A stretch of DNA of 64,000 nucleotides from Chaetomium olivaceum (lineage: Eukaryota; Ascomycota; Sordariomycetes; Sordariales; Chaetomiaceae). How positions within the stretch are numbered: position 1 is the first letter of the stretch; each line of letters opens with the position of its first letter. The notes under the pieces were generated by a model. That model did no database searches. It saw only the letters and a list, made by a program, of their open reading frames with translations, and was not told the origin of the DNA. Positions 41,339 through 51,620 of this stretch are shown here, in pieces. The translations under genes were made by a program, and so were the position numbers. The stretch lies in assembly GCA_039881045.1 (NCBI GenBank), contig JAYWVB010000017.1, forward strand, positions 186,001-250,000, given 5' to 3'.

Positions 41339-43561
41339 TTATTTAACACCAATAAACCCCACCCCTGCCCTCGCGGCCCTCACCGCGCGCCTCAGCGCCT
41401 GCTCCTCCTTGTCCGTCCACTGCACGCTGAGCCGGTCCCAGTTGGAACCCGGCGCGTTGTACTCGCGCCGGAACTGTGCCTGCACCGCCTGCAGCCGGCC
41501 CACCTCGCGCGGGTCGCCCGTGCCGCTGAAGACGATGAGGGCTGTGCAGGGGGGCAGGGCGTCGTGGATGCGTTTGAGGCGCTGGGTGAGGGCGGTGAGT
41601 TGTGTTTCGAGGGAGGAGACTGTTGGTGCTGTGGATGCTGTTGTGGATGCTGCTGTGGGGGAAGGGGGGGTGTCGGTGGTGGTGGGGGTTGGGGTGGGTG
41701 CGGCTGCGGTGGTGGTTTCGGTCTCTTCGGCGCCTGGGAAGGAAGGGTCGGTGACGGTGGGTTTGTTGCGGTTCCACCAACCCTGGTGAGCCTCCAGCTC
41801 GCGCATGCGCGCCCACACAAAGTCAACACCACCGCCAGGAACTTCGAGGCCGTCCGGGTCGCCCTTGACGGCGCGGATGATGCCCGCTTCGACGTCGGCG
41901 TCAGACTTGCACGAGATGGTCACCGTAGCGGCGCTGCAAGCACTCCTCGTGGCGTCGCCCCAGTCCACGGCTGCGCTGCTCTTGCCTACTGGAAGGCCAC
42001 CCGTGGCTTCCGGGCCGGCGGTGGCGCGGTAGGAGGTGCCGGCGCGGGCGAGGCGCTTGAAGATGTTCTCGCCTTGGACGTCACCCGCCGCCCAGGCTTT
42101 GCCCTTTTCGCACTTCTTCTTGACTAGGTCGAGACAGGTCTTAGCGTCCTCGATGCTGTCGTGCCCGTGGATGGTCCCGTCGCCCTTTTGAACCTCGCGG
42201 TTGAGGTACTTCAGCGCTAAGAATTTAAGAGACGATTTGAGCGGCGGACCGCGTGGGTGGGGGAAGAGAATAGAGGTGTCGACAATGAAAGGATGAGCGA
42301 CCTTCATCGCCTTCAAGTCCGAGTCGAGAGAGTGGCCTACGAGAATCGTGCGGGGATGCAGGATATCAAGCAGCCGGTTCTGTATGTCTTTCAGGGTAGT
42401 TGTTACGGGGTCAATCATCTCTTTGGTGATGCCCGAAAACCGAGTCACATAGTCAATGATGGGCTTGTCAGGCTTGACAAGCTCGTCAAGAACCACCTCA
42501 CCATCCCACGATACCAAGCTTATCCTCGTGAGAGAGTACTCGCTCTCGCCGGTCATGCACATCTCGCAGTCAAGAGCCAAGACTTGGCGGCCTGCGGTGA
42601 TGCTGCCTTGCTCAACTTCAGCTTCGGGGACATCACCGTCCGCGAGTTCGTTGACTCTGGTATGGACCCAGCCTTCGGGGTCCTTGAAAGAATCCCTTTG
42701 TGACCCCCGGAGCATAACCGGATGTTTGGGGAAGCCATGTTCCATCAAGTCTTCGGGCGTCGCCAGAAACTCTGTGATCCTTGTCCTCACGTCTTTCCAG
42801 CCGTGGGGATCGGAGACGGGCTTCAAGCCACCCTTCTTCTCCTTCAGGGGAACTGAGAGCATCGACTGCATAGGGGAGTGCAGCTTGGCGTACTTGTCAT
42901 CGCCCGGCGCTCTCACTGGCCAGATATGCGGGAACATGTCAGCGAACGGCTGCAGCGGTTCTGGCAAGTCATCCTTTTTGAGAGCGCGGGGATAGTAATC
43001 ATCTGGAGATGTAGAAACCCTATCGATCGCTTGATCTGGCGAAAGATCACTGTATGTGGATAAGTCAACGTTCTTCTTGAACATGGCCTCCTCGATACCA
43101 GGAACCATGATGGTGACAATCTTTCTGAACTCTGGCCGGTGCTTGACCGAGACCCACTGGGGGGCCGGCCCGTCGGCAAAGATGTACATCACAAGGTCGC
43201 GGAGAGATGAGACATTGATCTTCGACTGTAGCCTTGCTTGTTGCGAGAAGTCGATACCGGGGTACCGTTTCGAGTCGACGCCAGGAATTTTCTTGTTCTT
43301 CTTCACAGGCCGGCCGCGCTCGATCGTCTGCCATCCGTCGTCGTCGTCAGCATCGTGAGGGCTGCGCCTTTTGAGGGTTCCTAGGGACTCGGTAGAGGCA
43401 CTCGATCGAGAAAGACTAGTCGAATCAACGCTGGCATCCCCAGAGACAGCCTGGGCGGAATCGACAACATCGACCATAGCCTTGTCGTCGACGCTGGTCG
43501 TCGCGAGGGTGGCCATGGCAGCAGCAATGCCGCGACTCTTGTTTTTTCTGTTCTTTCCCAT
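41339..43561 (-). CDS. REX1: RNA exonuclease of the REX1/RNH70 type (DEDDh)
   Basis: Single exon, 740 residues from the ATG at 43561; the frame is open further upstream but MGKNRKNKSRGIAAAM is a plausible basic start. The exonuclease domain carries the DEDDh residues: LALDCEMCMTG (near 329-339), VGHSLDSDLKAMK (near 408-420) and HDSIEDAKTCLDLV (near 467-480), with the family signatures LTRISLVSWDGEVVLDELVK and YVTRFSGIT. Yeast Rex1 trims 3' ends of 5S rRNA, tRNA and other precursors in the nucleus. The C-terminal third has a Thr/Pro-rich linker and a fungal-specific end (DALPPCTALIVFSGTGDPRE). It is divergent from the Mis18-type gene. No damage is seen. Confidence 0.93.
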   Translation of the reverse strand: MGKNRKNKSRGIAAAMATLATTSVDDKAMVDVVDSAQAVSGDASVDSTSLSRSSASTESLGTLKRRSPHDADDDDGWQTIERGRPVKKNKKIPGVDSKRYPGIDFSQQARLQSKINVSSLRDLVMYIFADGPAPQWVSVKHRPEFRKIVTIMVPGIEEAMFKKNVDLSTYSDLSPDQAIDRVSTSPDDYYPRALKKDDLPEPLQPFADMFPHIWPVRAPGDDKYAKLHSPMQSMLSVPLKEKKGGLKPVSDPHGWKDVRTRITEFLATPEDLMEHGFPKHPVMLRGSQRDSFKDPEGWVHTRVNELADGDVPEAEVEQGSITAGRQVLALDCEMCMTGESEYSLTRISLVSWDGEVVLDELVKPDKPIIDYVTRFSGITKEMIDPVTTTLKDIQNRLLDILHPRTILVGHSLDSDLKAMKVAHPFIVDTSILFPHPRGPPLKSSLKFLALKYLNREVQKGDGTIHGHDSIEDAKTCLDLVKKKCEKGKAWAAGDVQGENIFKRLARAGTSYRATAGPEATGGLPVGKSSAAVDWGDATRSACSAATVTISCKSDADVEAGIIRAVKGDPDGLEVPGGGVDFVWARMRELEAHQGWWNRNKPTVTDPSFPGAEETETTTAAAPTPTPTTTDTPPSPTAASTTASTAPTVSSLETQLTALTQRLKRIHDALPPCTALIVFSGTGDPREVGRLQAVQAQFRREYNAPGSNWDRLSVQWTDKEEQALRRAVRAARAGVGFIGVK

Positions 43562-44009
43562 GATAAATTCACAGCACTTGTGTGCAGATCCGCCGTGGGT
43601 TGAGAGACTCGGCGCGATCAATGGATGCACTGCATACAAGGCTGAATGCAGGTTGATGGAAAAGAAGTTTTATATGGGACCAGGACCAATGTTGAACTGG
43701 AGCCTGCCAAGCCGCCTTCGATAGGCCCGCACTAAACCACTTTGGGACAAGAACCTTGATGGCACCGCAGCCAGAGCTCTTTCCTGTCTCAGTTCAACGT
43801 TCAGATTCAAGCTGGTTGAAGGCTACAGGTCCTTCAGGTACCTTAAATACAGGTGAAGACAAATTTGCGCGAGCAGTTAGAGATGCATTGCGGGAGATAA
43901 CAAAACTTCCAATCCACGACATGGAACTTCGATACCTACTTCCTCTTACACAACAGCATAATTCAGTAACGAATACTTCGTACACACCACCAGCCTTTCA
44001 CGCCCCGCC
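43562..44009. promoter_or_regulatory. Divergent promoter between REX1 and the Mis18-type gene
   Basis: About 450 bases upstream of both start codons. A region near 43820-43850 repeats the word ccttcaggt/aataccttaaatacaggt. No binding site is assigned. Confidence 0.4.
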
Positions 44010-45551
44010 ATGGAAACGGTCTTTTGCGAGTGTAAAAAATGTGATGCGGCAATCGGTCGATTCGCCAATCTCTGGACACAGATTGGTAAGAGCTATTTCA
44101 GCCCAGTCATGGAGCCCGAAGACGACCTTGCCGTGCAGTATCAGGGTTCTGTCCGGATTGGTGAGCAGGGTACATTGGTAGCCGAATGGTTAGCCCTCTT
44201 GATGCTATATTATCGTGTTCTGGTCCTGATTTTCTGATCCAGTCATTTGCAAGACATGGTATGTAGTAGCTGTGCTACTCTTCTTGGCCTCAGATGTCTT
44301 CAAACACCCGTAAATCATGTGCTAGATCGGTACGTTATGTGAGGAAGTCCATGGGATCTGTATTGACTCGAATACACTAGAAACCAAATCCTGCTCAGAC
44401 TCGCCTCCGTAGAGCTGCTCAACAGTGACGGCCAAGAGATCGAGTTTGCCATCAAGAGGGTTCTGGTCGTCAATGCGCCCTCGATCACAACCGAGACGAA
44501 GACCCCAAACCCATCCCATGGAGGCTTTGCTTCCGTCTTTCCTGGCACCGCCGAGTTACAGAAGCTGCAGCTCGAGCTCCATAGCCAAAGAGAAGACATT
44601 AAGCGAATCGACAGCAATGGTTTCAGAATCGTCGTGGCGCTAGATAAAAGAACGGGTCGCATCCAGGGTGAGGTCGCAAAATTGAGAGACGTCGTGCCCG
44701 ACCTTCAACGTGACATCGAGTCCGTCCGGCAAGAGTTGGGGTCCATCAAGGTTGATATCAGCAAGTCACGGGTATCAGAAGAAAGCTCTACGATGCTTTA
44801 TACGCTCGAAGACCGACTTACTCGAGTGACTACTACTGTTGAGGAAGTTGGGAAACAGGTTGCCACATTCGGTGCTCGGTTCGACAAAGAAATCGGCAAA
44901 CTAAAGTGGGATATCCGTCAGCAAGAACAAGAGATAGCGGATTTGAGGGGTAAAATCAGGGGCAGTGTGCTCACTACAGACTACGCCGAAGACATGGCAA
45001 ACCTTCGTGCGGAGATGGCGGAGGTGAGGCGGCAACTTGACGGGTCCCGCGCACGGGAGACGGCACGATCGGAAACAACGTTCTCCTCCCGGGAACTTGA
45101 AGCCCTTACGGGCACCATTGCCAAAATTAGCAGCCGAGCCAGCCAGATCGAAACGTTACAAATGGAGGTCGAGATACTGAAGGGCAGGGTCGAACGATCA
45201 GAGACGGGCCGACAGGTGACTGAAGACAGCCGATCAGGTCATGCGATTAATTCAGGTCTTCCAAGATACTCGGGCGTTTATTCCGCCACGCAAAAACGGG
45301 GTGCATCCCCAAGTCCAGAACCTGCTCCTGAAAGACCGGCATCCTCCCTCGGTTACTCAGATGCTCCAAGCCATCGGTATGCCATGCCCAGTTGGCCGAA
45401 TATCCCACCAAATATCAACCATCGACGGGCTTTGCCGGAGACCGATGGCATCGCCCACATACCGGGCTCGGGGAAGCGAGGAACGAAGTCGACACACAGC
45501 CGAACAACGAGCGCGACAAACGATATCTCAACTCGTCTCAAAAAGCGGTAG
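44010..45551 (+). CDS. mis18: Mis18/Yippee-type zinc domain protein with coiled coil, candidate centromere factor
   Basis: Three exons, 44010-44188, 44243-44329 and 44381-45551, give 478 residues; each joint keeps frame (AEC|HLQ over the first, LDR|NQI over the second). The N-terminal domain has two Cys pairs, CKKC (in VFCECKKCDAAIGRF) and CSSC (in LQDMVCSSCATLLGLRC), followed by VNHVLDRNQILLRLASVELL, the arrangement of Mis18/Yippee zinc folds. After that come about 200 residues of coiled coil (ALDKRTGRIQGEVAKLRDVV; LYTLEDRLTRVTTTVEEVGK; LRAEMAEVRRQLDGSRARE) and a basic, Ser/Pro-rich tail. Mis18 prepares centromeres for CENP-A loading in fission yeast and animals; that role is inferred here. 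It ends 21 bases from the stop of the convergent SET-MYND gene. Confidence 0.8.
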
Positions 45552-45572
45552 CACATGCAACCCCTCCCGTCC

Positions 45573-47478
45573 CTATCTCTTGATCAGGCTCTTCCGATCC
45601 AGCATTGCTTCTAGCGTCTCGACGGCAAACGACGAGAGCGCTTTGATGGGCCCGAGCACCTGGCTCTCAAAGAAGGCAGCCCCTTCCGGGTCCTCGGGGT
45701 TCCTCGCCCACGCTCGAAGCAGCTTCGACTCCTGTTCACGTCCCTGCAGACTCTCGAGATCGGCCAACATGGCTTTTGCTTCTTTAAGCACCCCCCAGTC
45801 CTCCGACGCGCCGATAGATCCGTGGTGGACGGCCAGGCGCAGTAGAGCTTCGCACATGCTGACCTGATCCGCCATAGCCAGGGTGCCCACCAGGCCCTCA
45901 TGCGTGCACCTGGTCGCAAGCTCCCCGCTTGCGGTGAACTCACCCGTCACAGCCAGCAGCATCACAATGGCCATGACGCCCTTGATCCGCCACGGCATGA
46001 AGGGCGCCACCAGTTTGATGGGATCGCACTCGGTGCTGACGAAGCATAGCAGCGGCAGTGCATAAACGACCATCTTGTAACTGGTCTGCCAGCGCATCGC
46101 CAACTGGGAGATTGTCGTCGGCAACGGCTCCACGGCCCACATCCTGGCCTCGACCAGCGGCCGGCACACCTCCCACCGAGCCTGAGCTAGCTTCAAGTGC
46201 TCTTCCTCGTCATTCCCTTGGGGTTCGCCTAAGGCCTTCCATTTTTTGTAGATGGCCTCGACCTCGGCCTTGGACACTTTTGACCTGTCGATGGATGGGT
46301 TCCGCAGTTTTGCTAGGTCCGGCTGGAGGCTGAACGAGTTGAGGCGGATATCTGGGGAGGATTGGCACACTTCGTAGACGTCCAAATCGTCCTTGCAGCG
46401 CGGGCAGTCGCACTCGAAGTGGTAGAGCCTGAGCGCCTCGTGCCGGGCGGACTTGGGGAGCGTGTTGTCTAAGAAGGTCAGCAAGCCCTGGCTAGTTCTA
46501 GGCGTGCGACATACCGATATACGAGATGGTGATCTCCTCCCCTTCCTTGATCGGCCTCTCCGTTCTCAAGACTGCAGTCCGCTTGTCGAAGCCGATGAAT
46601 GCGTTTGGGACACACGAGTGATTAACCATGGCCAGACCCGCATCCAGAAATATCCCCGTCGTGCCCGTGTCCGCATCCAGCCGGTTGAACGCATTTGTTT
46701 GTATCTGCGCCGGTTAGTATCCCCTCATCACCAACCCCTCAACCCGCAAACCAGAAAAACCAAACAGCCAAACCCACCTTGCACAAAACCTCCCTCGCCC
46801 TTCCCAGCATCTCCTCTGTTTCCTCCAACCCAGCATACACCACCGCCCCTTTCGCCTGCAGCTCAAAATCCCGCCACACCTCCCCATCCCTCCTAAACCC
46901 CTCCACATTCCCCTCCAACAACAACACCCCATCCCCACCCCCCCCTTTCCCAGTCTCCCCATCCCCCTTACCACCACCAAAAGCCTCCCTCACCCTCCCC
47001 ACACTTCCCCCCCCACCACCCTGAGATGACAACAGTAGCAAAACCTGCGCAACCGCCCTCACCGGCGTCGGCAGCCAGTCCCGGCCGGCCTGCGCCCGCA
47101 CCCGCGCAAACATGGCGCACTCCCCCTTGTGCACGGCCTTCCAGTGGGCGCGCTGGCAAGCCGCGCCGCAGTACACGGCGGCTTTGCAGGCGGTGCATGC
47201 TTTGAGGGCGGCCGAGCCTGGGACGGTGACGGTGAGGGCGCCGGTGGAGGAAGTGGTGGTGTCGGTGGTGGGGTTGGGGGTGGTGGTGGTGGTGAGGCAG
47301 TAGTTGCAGGTGGTGCGCATGCTGGGCCCGTCGGGGAGGGCGAGGAGGGGTTTGGTGAAGGTGGCTATTGTTGTGCCGGGGGTGGGGAAGGCGGTGGTGG
47401 CGAGGAGAGAGCGACGTTTGGGAGAGGTGGGTCCGGGTTGTGGTGGATGCGGAGGGTAGGGGGGAGTTGGGGGGCCAT
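45573..47478 (-). CDS. SET-MYND (SMYD-like) protein, one N-terminal frame break
   Basis: Exon 1 runs from the ATG at 47478 to 46778, exon 2 is 46515-46704 and exon 3 is 45573-46468; introns are 73 and 46 bases with frame kept (EVLCK|IQTNAFN; ISYI|DNTLP). The MYND zinc finger is CNYC ... CTACKAAVYCGAACQRAHWK then HKGEC. The SET part shows LDAGLAMVNHSCVPNAFIGF and GEEITISYIDN, followed by the post-SET cysteines FECDCPRCKDD and a helical C-terminus. These are the residues expected for AdoMet and lysine binding in SMYD proteins; substrates are unknown. In the first 60 residues, MAPQLPPTLRIHHNPDPPLP starts in one frame and LLATTAFPTPGTTIATFTKP continues in another near 47420, so an indel or an unusual short intron is needed. 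Exon 1 also carries Thr- and Gly-rich low-complexity inserts. Confidence 0.82.
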
Positions 47479-48240
47479 GGTGGGCAATTTGGTTTGGGGG
47501 GTTGGTGTTGTTGTGGTTCTGGTGGTGGTGATGGCGCGGCTGGGCTGGTGCTATGCCGCTGCTATTTTGTTGTTTGCTGAGTGGTGATCGATTGATGGTT
47601 GTGAGTGGGACTTAAGAGGGCTGTTCGGCGCCGAAGAAGAAGTATATGTAGGATACCTTATGGGGAGGACTTTGCGGCTGGGGCTGGCTGTGGTAGAGCT
47701 TTGCAAGCGTTGAATGCGAGCCTGTTTGTCGATTAGGGAATGTGATAGCGACACACCTATTCCGTGGGGTGCCAGTTCGCAGTTCAATTATCGGGTCACG
47801 GATCGACAAAAACATACCTCGTCGCAAACACACTTCGTTCTTCTCACATCTTGAACATGATAGAGAAGTAATAGCAGTAAATTAATGAGAAGACATAAGA
47901 GCCAGCCACCCCCGCTCAATAATTCATTTTTCGTCCATTTCATGGTGGCGGTTCCCGCTTCCTGCTTCAAGACGCACGCTTAAATACATACTCACTCACC
48001 AAGTTGCTGCCCGATTCTTGCATATCCCCGCTGAATGTGAAGTCATCGGTCAGCACAAAGTGCCCTGCAAACCCCCGCAGTAGCTGCAAACAACCCCACC
48101 TTCATAGGCATGGGTCGTTAGCGGGGCACCAACGCATTGCTCCTTGAAGGATTTAGGTTCGTTTAAGCTACTTGAGCTGGAGCTGAGTCCTACCACACAC
48201 ACCTTCAGTCCCAAATTGCTCTGATTTGGAAGTTCTCAAA
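47479..48240. promoter_or_regulatory. Divergent promoter region, SET-MYND and prefoldin genes
   Basis: About 760 bases; the first 100 are GT-rich (gtggtggtgatggcg). No gene or motif is assigned. Confidence 0.4.
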
Positions 48241-49300
48241 ATGTCTAATCGCGGAGGTCAACAACAAGGAGAGGCAGGTTAGTTTCGCCCGACATTTTCA
48301 CGCTCAAACCCTTGAAGACACCAACACTGGCTTGCTATGGCCAAAAGCTACCCCACCATGTCATGACATCCATGAAGCATCCCTCTCAAGCCCGCTCGCG
48401 CTTTCGGCCAGGCCAAAACACTAACACACCCCAGTCGACCTCGGTACCCTCAGCGCCCAACAGCTGAGCGCCGTCAAGAAGCAGCTCGATGGCGAAGTTG
48501 AGCATCTCTCGAGCTCGTATGCCCAGCTTGCCGCCGCCCAAGCCAAGTTCAAGGAGTGCCTCCGGGTAGTTAAGTCGGGCTCATCATCATTCGACAGTGC
48601 GTGCACCTTGTGTTCGATGAACCTTGCCACTCCCCAAGGCCCCGGACTAACTCCCCGCAACAGAAGAAAAGTCCATCCTCGTCCCGCTCACCAACTCGCT
48701 CTACGTCAAAGGGCAGCTCGCCGACCCCGACCGAGTGCTCGTCGACGTCGGGACAGGCTTCTACGTGGAAAAGGTATCGTTCAACCACCATCTCCCTACC
48801 CGCCTTACACATTTCTCCATTCCTTCCCACTCACCCTCTTCAACACCCTTCATACACCCCATCTACCACAGACAACCCACGCATACACCCCTCACTACAC
48901 ACATAGCTATAGCCACAGATAACTAACCCCCGCCAACAGACCACAGAATCCGCCTCCGAGTTCTACGACGCCAAGGTCAAGGAACTAGCCGGCAACATCC
49001 AAGGGCTAGAGGGCATCGTGCAGGCCAAGACCAACAACCTGCGCGTTGTCGAAGAAGGTTTGCTTTCCCCTCCCTCTCTTGCTCCTTTTTTTCCCCCTTC
49101 CGTGTCACATCAAAAACCGCCACCAACACTTCACTCACCCCACCTCCCCTTTCTCTCTTATTACCACCCCCGGCTCGCATCACACTTACAGGTGAAGCAC
49201 CATCAAACACGCATGGTACTAACACGCACTTTACATAGTGCTGCGGCAAAAGGTCTTGGCACAAGGAGGACCGGGTGCGGTAGGACAGGCATCATCATGA
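48241..49300 (+). CDS. GIM5: Prefoldin subunit 5
   Basis: Five short exons (48241-48277, 48435-48596, 48664-48773, 48940-49057, 49239-49300) give 162 residues with frame kept at each joint. The sequence LGTLSAQQLSAVKKQLDGEV, then LAAAQAKFKECLRVV, forms the first coiled-coil helix. ILVPLTNSLYVKGQL and DRVLVDVGTGFYVEK are the alpha-class prefoldin beta-hairpins, and EFYDAKVKELAGNIQGLEGI the second helix. Prefoldin is the hexameric cytosolic chaperone that hands unfolded actin and tubulin to the CCT chaperonin; subunit 5 is one of its two alpha-type subunits. The length agrees with the family. The introns, up to 181 bases, make up half of the gene. Confidence 0.93.
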
Positions 49301-49713
49301 CACGATCGGTAATATGGTAAACAGAGATGGCTTGAGTAAATCACCATTCAAATACTGAGAGATTGTCGCTGTCTGGTCGAGTAAAGCCCCAAGTACAACG
49401 CCATGCATGTCAAGTCACAATGTTATGCACTGAGCATGGCTTTTACGTGTTTTTTTTATCATGCGGGCCAACAGGCACCTCTGGTGATACATAACATCCC
49501 AACAAATCTAGTCTCCATCCTCCACCCATTTGCGCCCTCAACTTCCCATCATGAGAAAATCGCATCTAACTCCACCCCCCCAGTAAAACAAAAGTCATCG
49601 TGGTAAGAAGAGAGAGAAAACACAGCGTAGTAAGAGAGAAAGAAGACAGAAAAAGAATACCAGTACATCCCACCCTCGCCGCCCTTATCAACACACCTCG
49701 ACCACCAACGCCT
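49301..49713. other. 3' region between prefoldin and the unknown conserved gene
   Basis: About 410 bases between convergent stop codons; nothing beyond expected 3' untranslated sequence. The trailing part is purine-rich (agaagagagagaaaacacag). Confidence 0.45.
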
Positions 49714-51620
49714 TTAAGCGCTGTCGAGTGCTTCCCGGATCCACTTGACCCACGCGAGTAGGTGATCCATGTTCTCCGTCGTCGTGCCGCCGGGAGCCTC
49801 GTCGTCGGGGTCGTGCTCCAGGAACTGCTTGGCGAAGCTGTCGTCCCAGTCACGAGGAAGGGATACACCCCCGCGCATGTCATGGTACCAACCATCGTGG
49901 AAGAGTGCTACGCTTGCGGTCGTTACCATGTCCTCCGCGTTCTGCCCAGGCTTCTTGGATTGCCACGCGTGAAACAAGCTGATTTCCAGCGTGTATTTCC
50001 AGCCGAGGACGTACTGCAGGGTCGTCTTGCCGTAAACATGATCGATGTGGTTGTTACGAAGAAAGTGGTCGTTGATGTCGATGTTGGGAAAGCCTCCTTT
50101 CAACGACCCTTCTCTGAACGCGACGCTGTTTTGTAAGGTCTGAATCCTAAAGGGTGCGGACGCCGGGGCAACCTGTTCTGCGACGCTCTTTCGAATCTCA
50201 AATCCCCAATCATGAATGCTACAGTGAACGTCAGTAAATGTCTGCGTTGGGGGGGGCGAGAGATGGCGATGCTTACCTTTCTGGGCACACGGTGATAACC
50301 TCCGTTGCCCGGTGCTGCTTCTCGAGTTGACGGCTTGCCAACGGGCCAAAGGTAAACCGCTTTCCCTGTTTGGCGTTGCGGGTCCTGTCCTGCTGCCCTG
50401 CTACCAGCTCAAAGGTCGACTCGACAGTGAGGTTTTTGGTTTCCATGATGATGGAGTGAGACGGGGTCGGGCCACTTTCCTGATCATCAGGGCTTCCGAG
50501 GTAGTTCCTCACGTGCTCGGGCAATTCCATATTAGACTTGGAAAGTCTGGCAATAAGCGCCTCCGCAGCGGCTTCGCTGACGCTGATGATGTGTTAGTTC
50601 ACTATTGTCGCAAGGTCAAAGAACGCAAACTTACGTGTTAAGCATCTTAGAGGTGCCCCTCGTCCCAACGCTGCGAAGCAGCGATCCCAACTCGGCAAGG
50701 TCGTACTCCTCTTTGTTTTTCTTCCACTCGTTTAGAAGGAGGGTACCGAATTGTACTCTCATGCGCATGCCGTTGGGGTCATGACGCAGCACCTGGGTCA
50801 CTTTGTCCAGGGTCGTTGCCAGGTCGCTCTTATACTTGGCCATCTTTGCGACGAAGCCGGCCGCGTCGGGGTTACTGGTTGTTGCGGCAGTGGCGTGCCG
50901 ACCAGTGGTACCCTCCTTGTTTTGGAGGATTACCCGGAGGTCACCTCCATTGCTCGGAGGGTTGACCAGTAGCCGGGCACGCCACAATACTTCGGTCGAC
51001 CGATGGAGGAGCTGGACCCGGAGGAGAGCGATGATCTCCTTAGCTTTCGCTCGGTTGATCGCCTTGACGATGACGGTGATGGCACCATCGCCGACGTCCT
51101 CCACGTCGATCTTGGCTTCATGATCATCCGCGATGCGATCAACCATGGACATGACGTCGGTATCACCCCTGTGGACGTCCTTGAAACCGCGCCCCGGCGC
51201 GGGCCACGACACGACAACCTGCAAATGTTAGTCGGTCATTTCAATTGTGGGATTGACAGGAGCAGCGCAACTCACCTCGACATTGAGCTTTGCCGCTGGT
51301 CTCTTATTGACCTGGTCGGCTCCCGAGGTGAAGACTTTCCTCCGTGCGGCTTCCTCCATCTTTTTTCTCGGGTCAAAAGCCCGATTCTGGCGCGACGATC
51401 GATTTCCCCGTTGCGGGGGGGCAGGGAAGCCGGGGGTCGACACCGGAATTGGACGATCGCTATGGGGAGGGTTAGTGGGAGGGGGACCGGAAATGGGCAA
51501 TGGTCGATGGTCGATGGGCAGGAAACAAGGCGACCCAACAAAAGAAATAGGAACTTGCTCAGAAGAGGCGACAGGAGCTGCACCGCTTTGCGAAATTCTG
51601 AAGTAAAAGAAAAGTCAACT
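49714..51620 (-). CDS. Conserved-type fungal protein of unknown function, possibly KH-like
   Basis: Confirmed exons, all joined in frame: 51276 upward, 50635-51218, 50277-50582 and 49714-50218, with introns 51219-51275, 50583-50634 and 50219-50276. The first visible exon is open to about 51620, where a TTCAG acceptor suggests more exons upstream; the start codon is therefore unresolved. Protein-like parts are RKKMEEAARRKVFTSGADQV, VVVSWPAPGRGFKDVHRGDT (an alpha/beta segment continuing DVEDVGDGAITVIVKAINRA, possibly KH-like), RVQFGTLLLNEWKKNKEEYD and IHDWGFEIRKSVAEQV with TTLQYVLGWKYTLEISLFHA. There is no signal peptide or membrane segment. I do not recognise a characterised family and assign no function. 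Confidence 0.72.
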
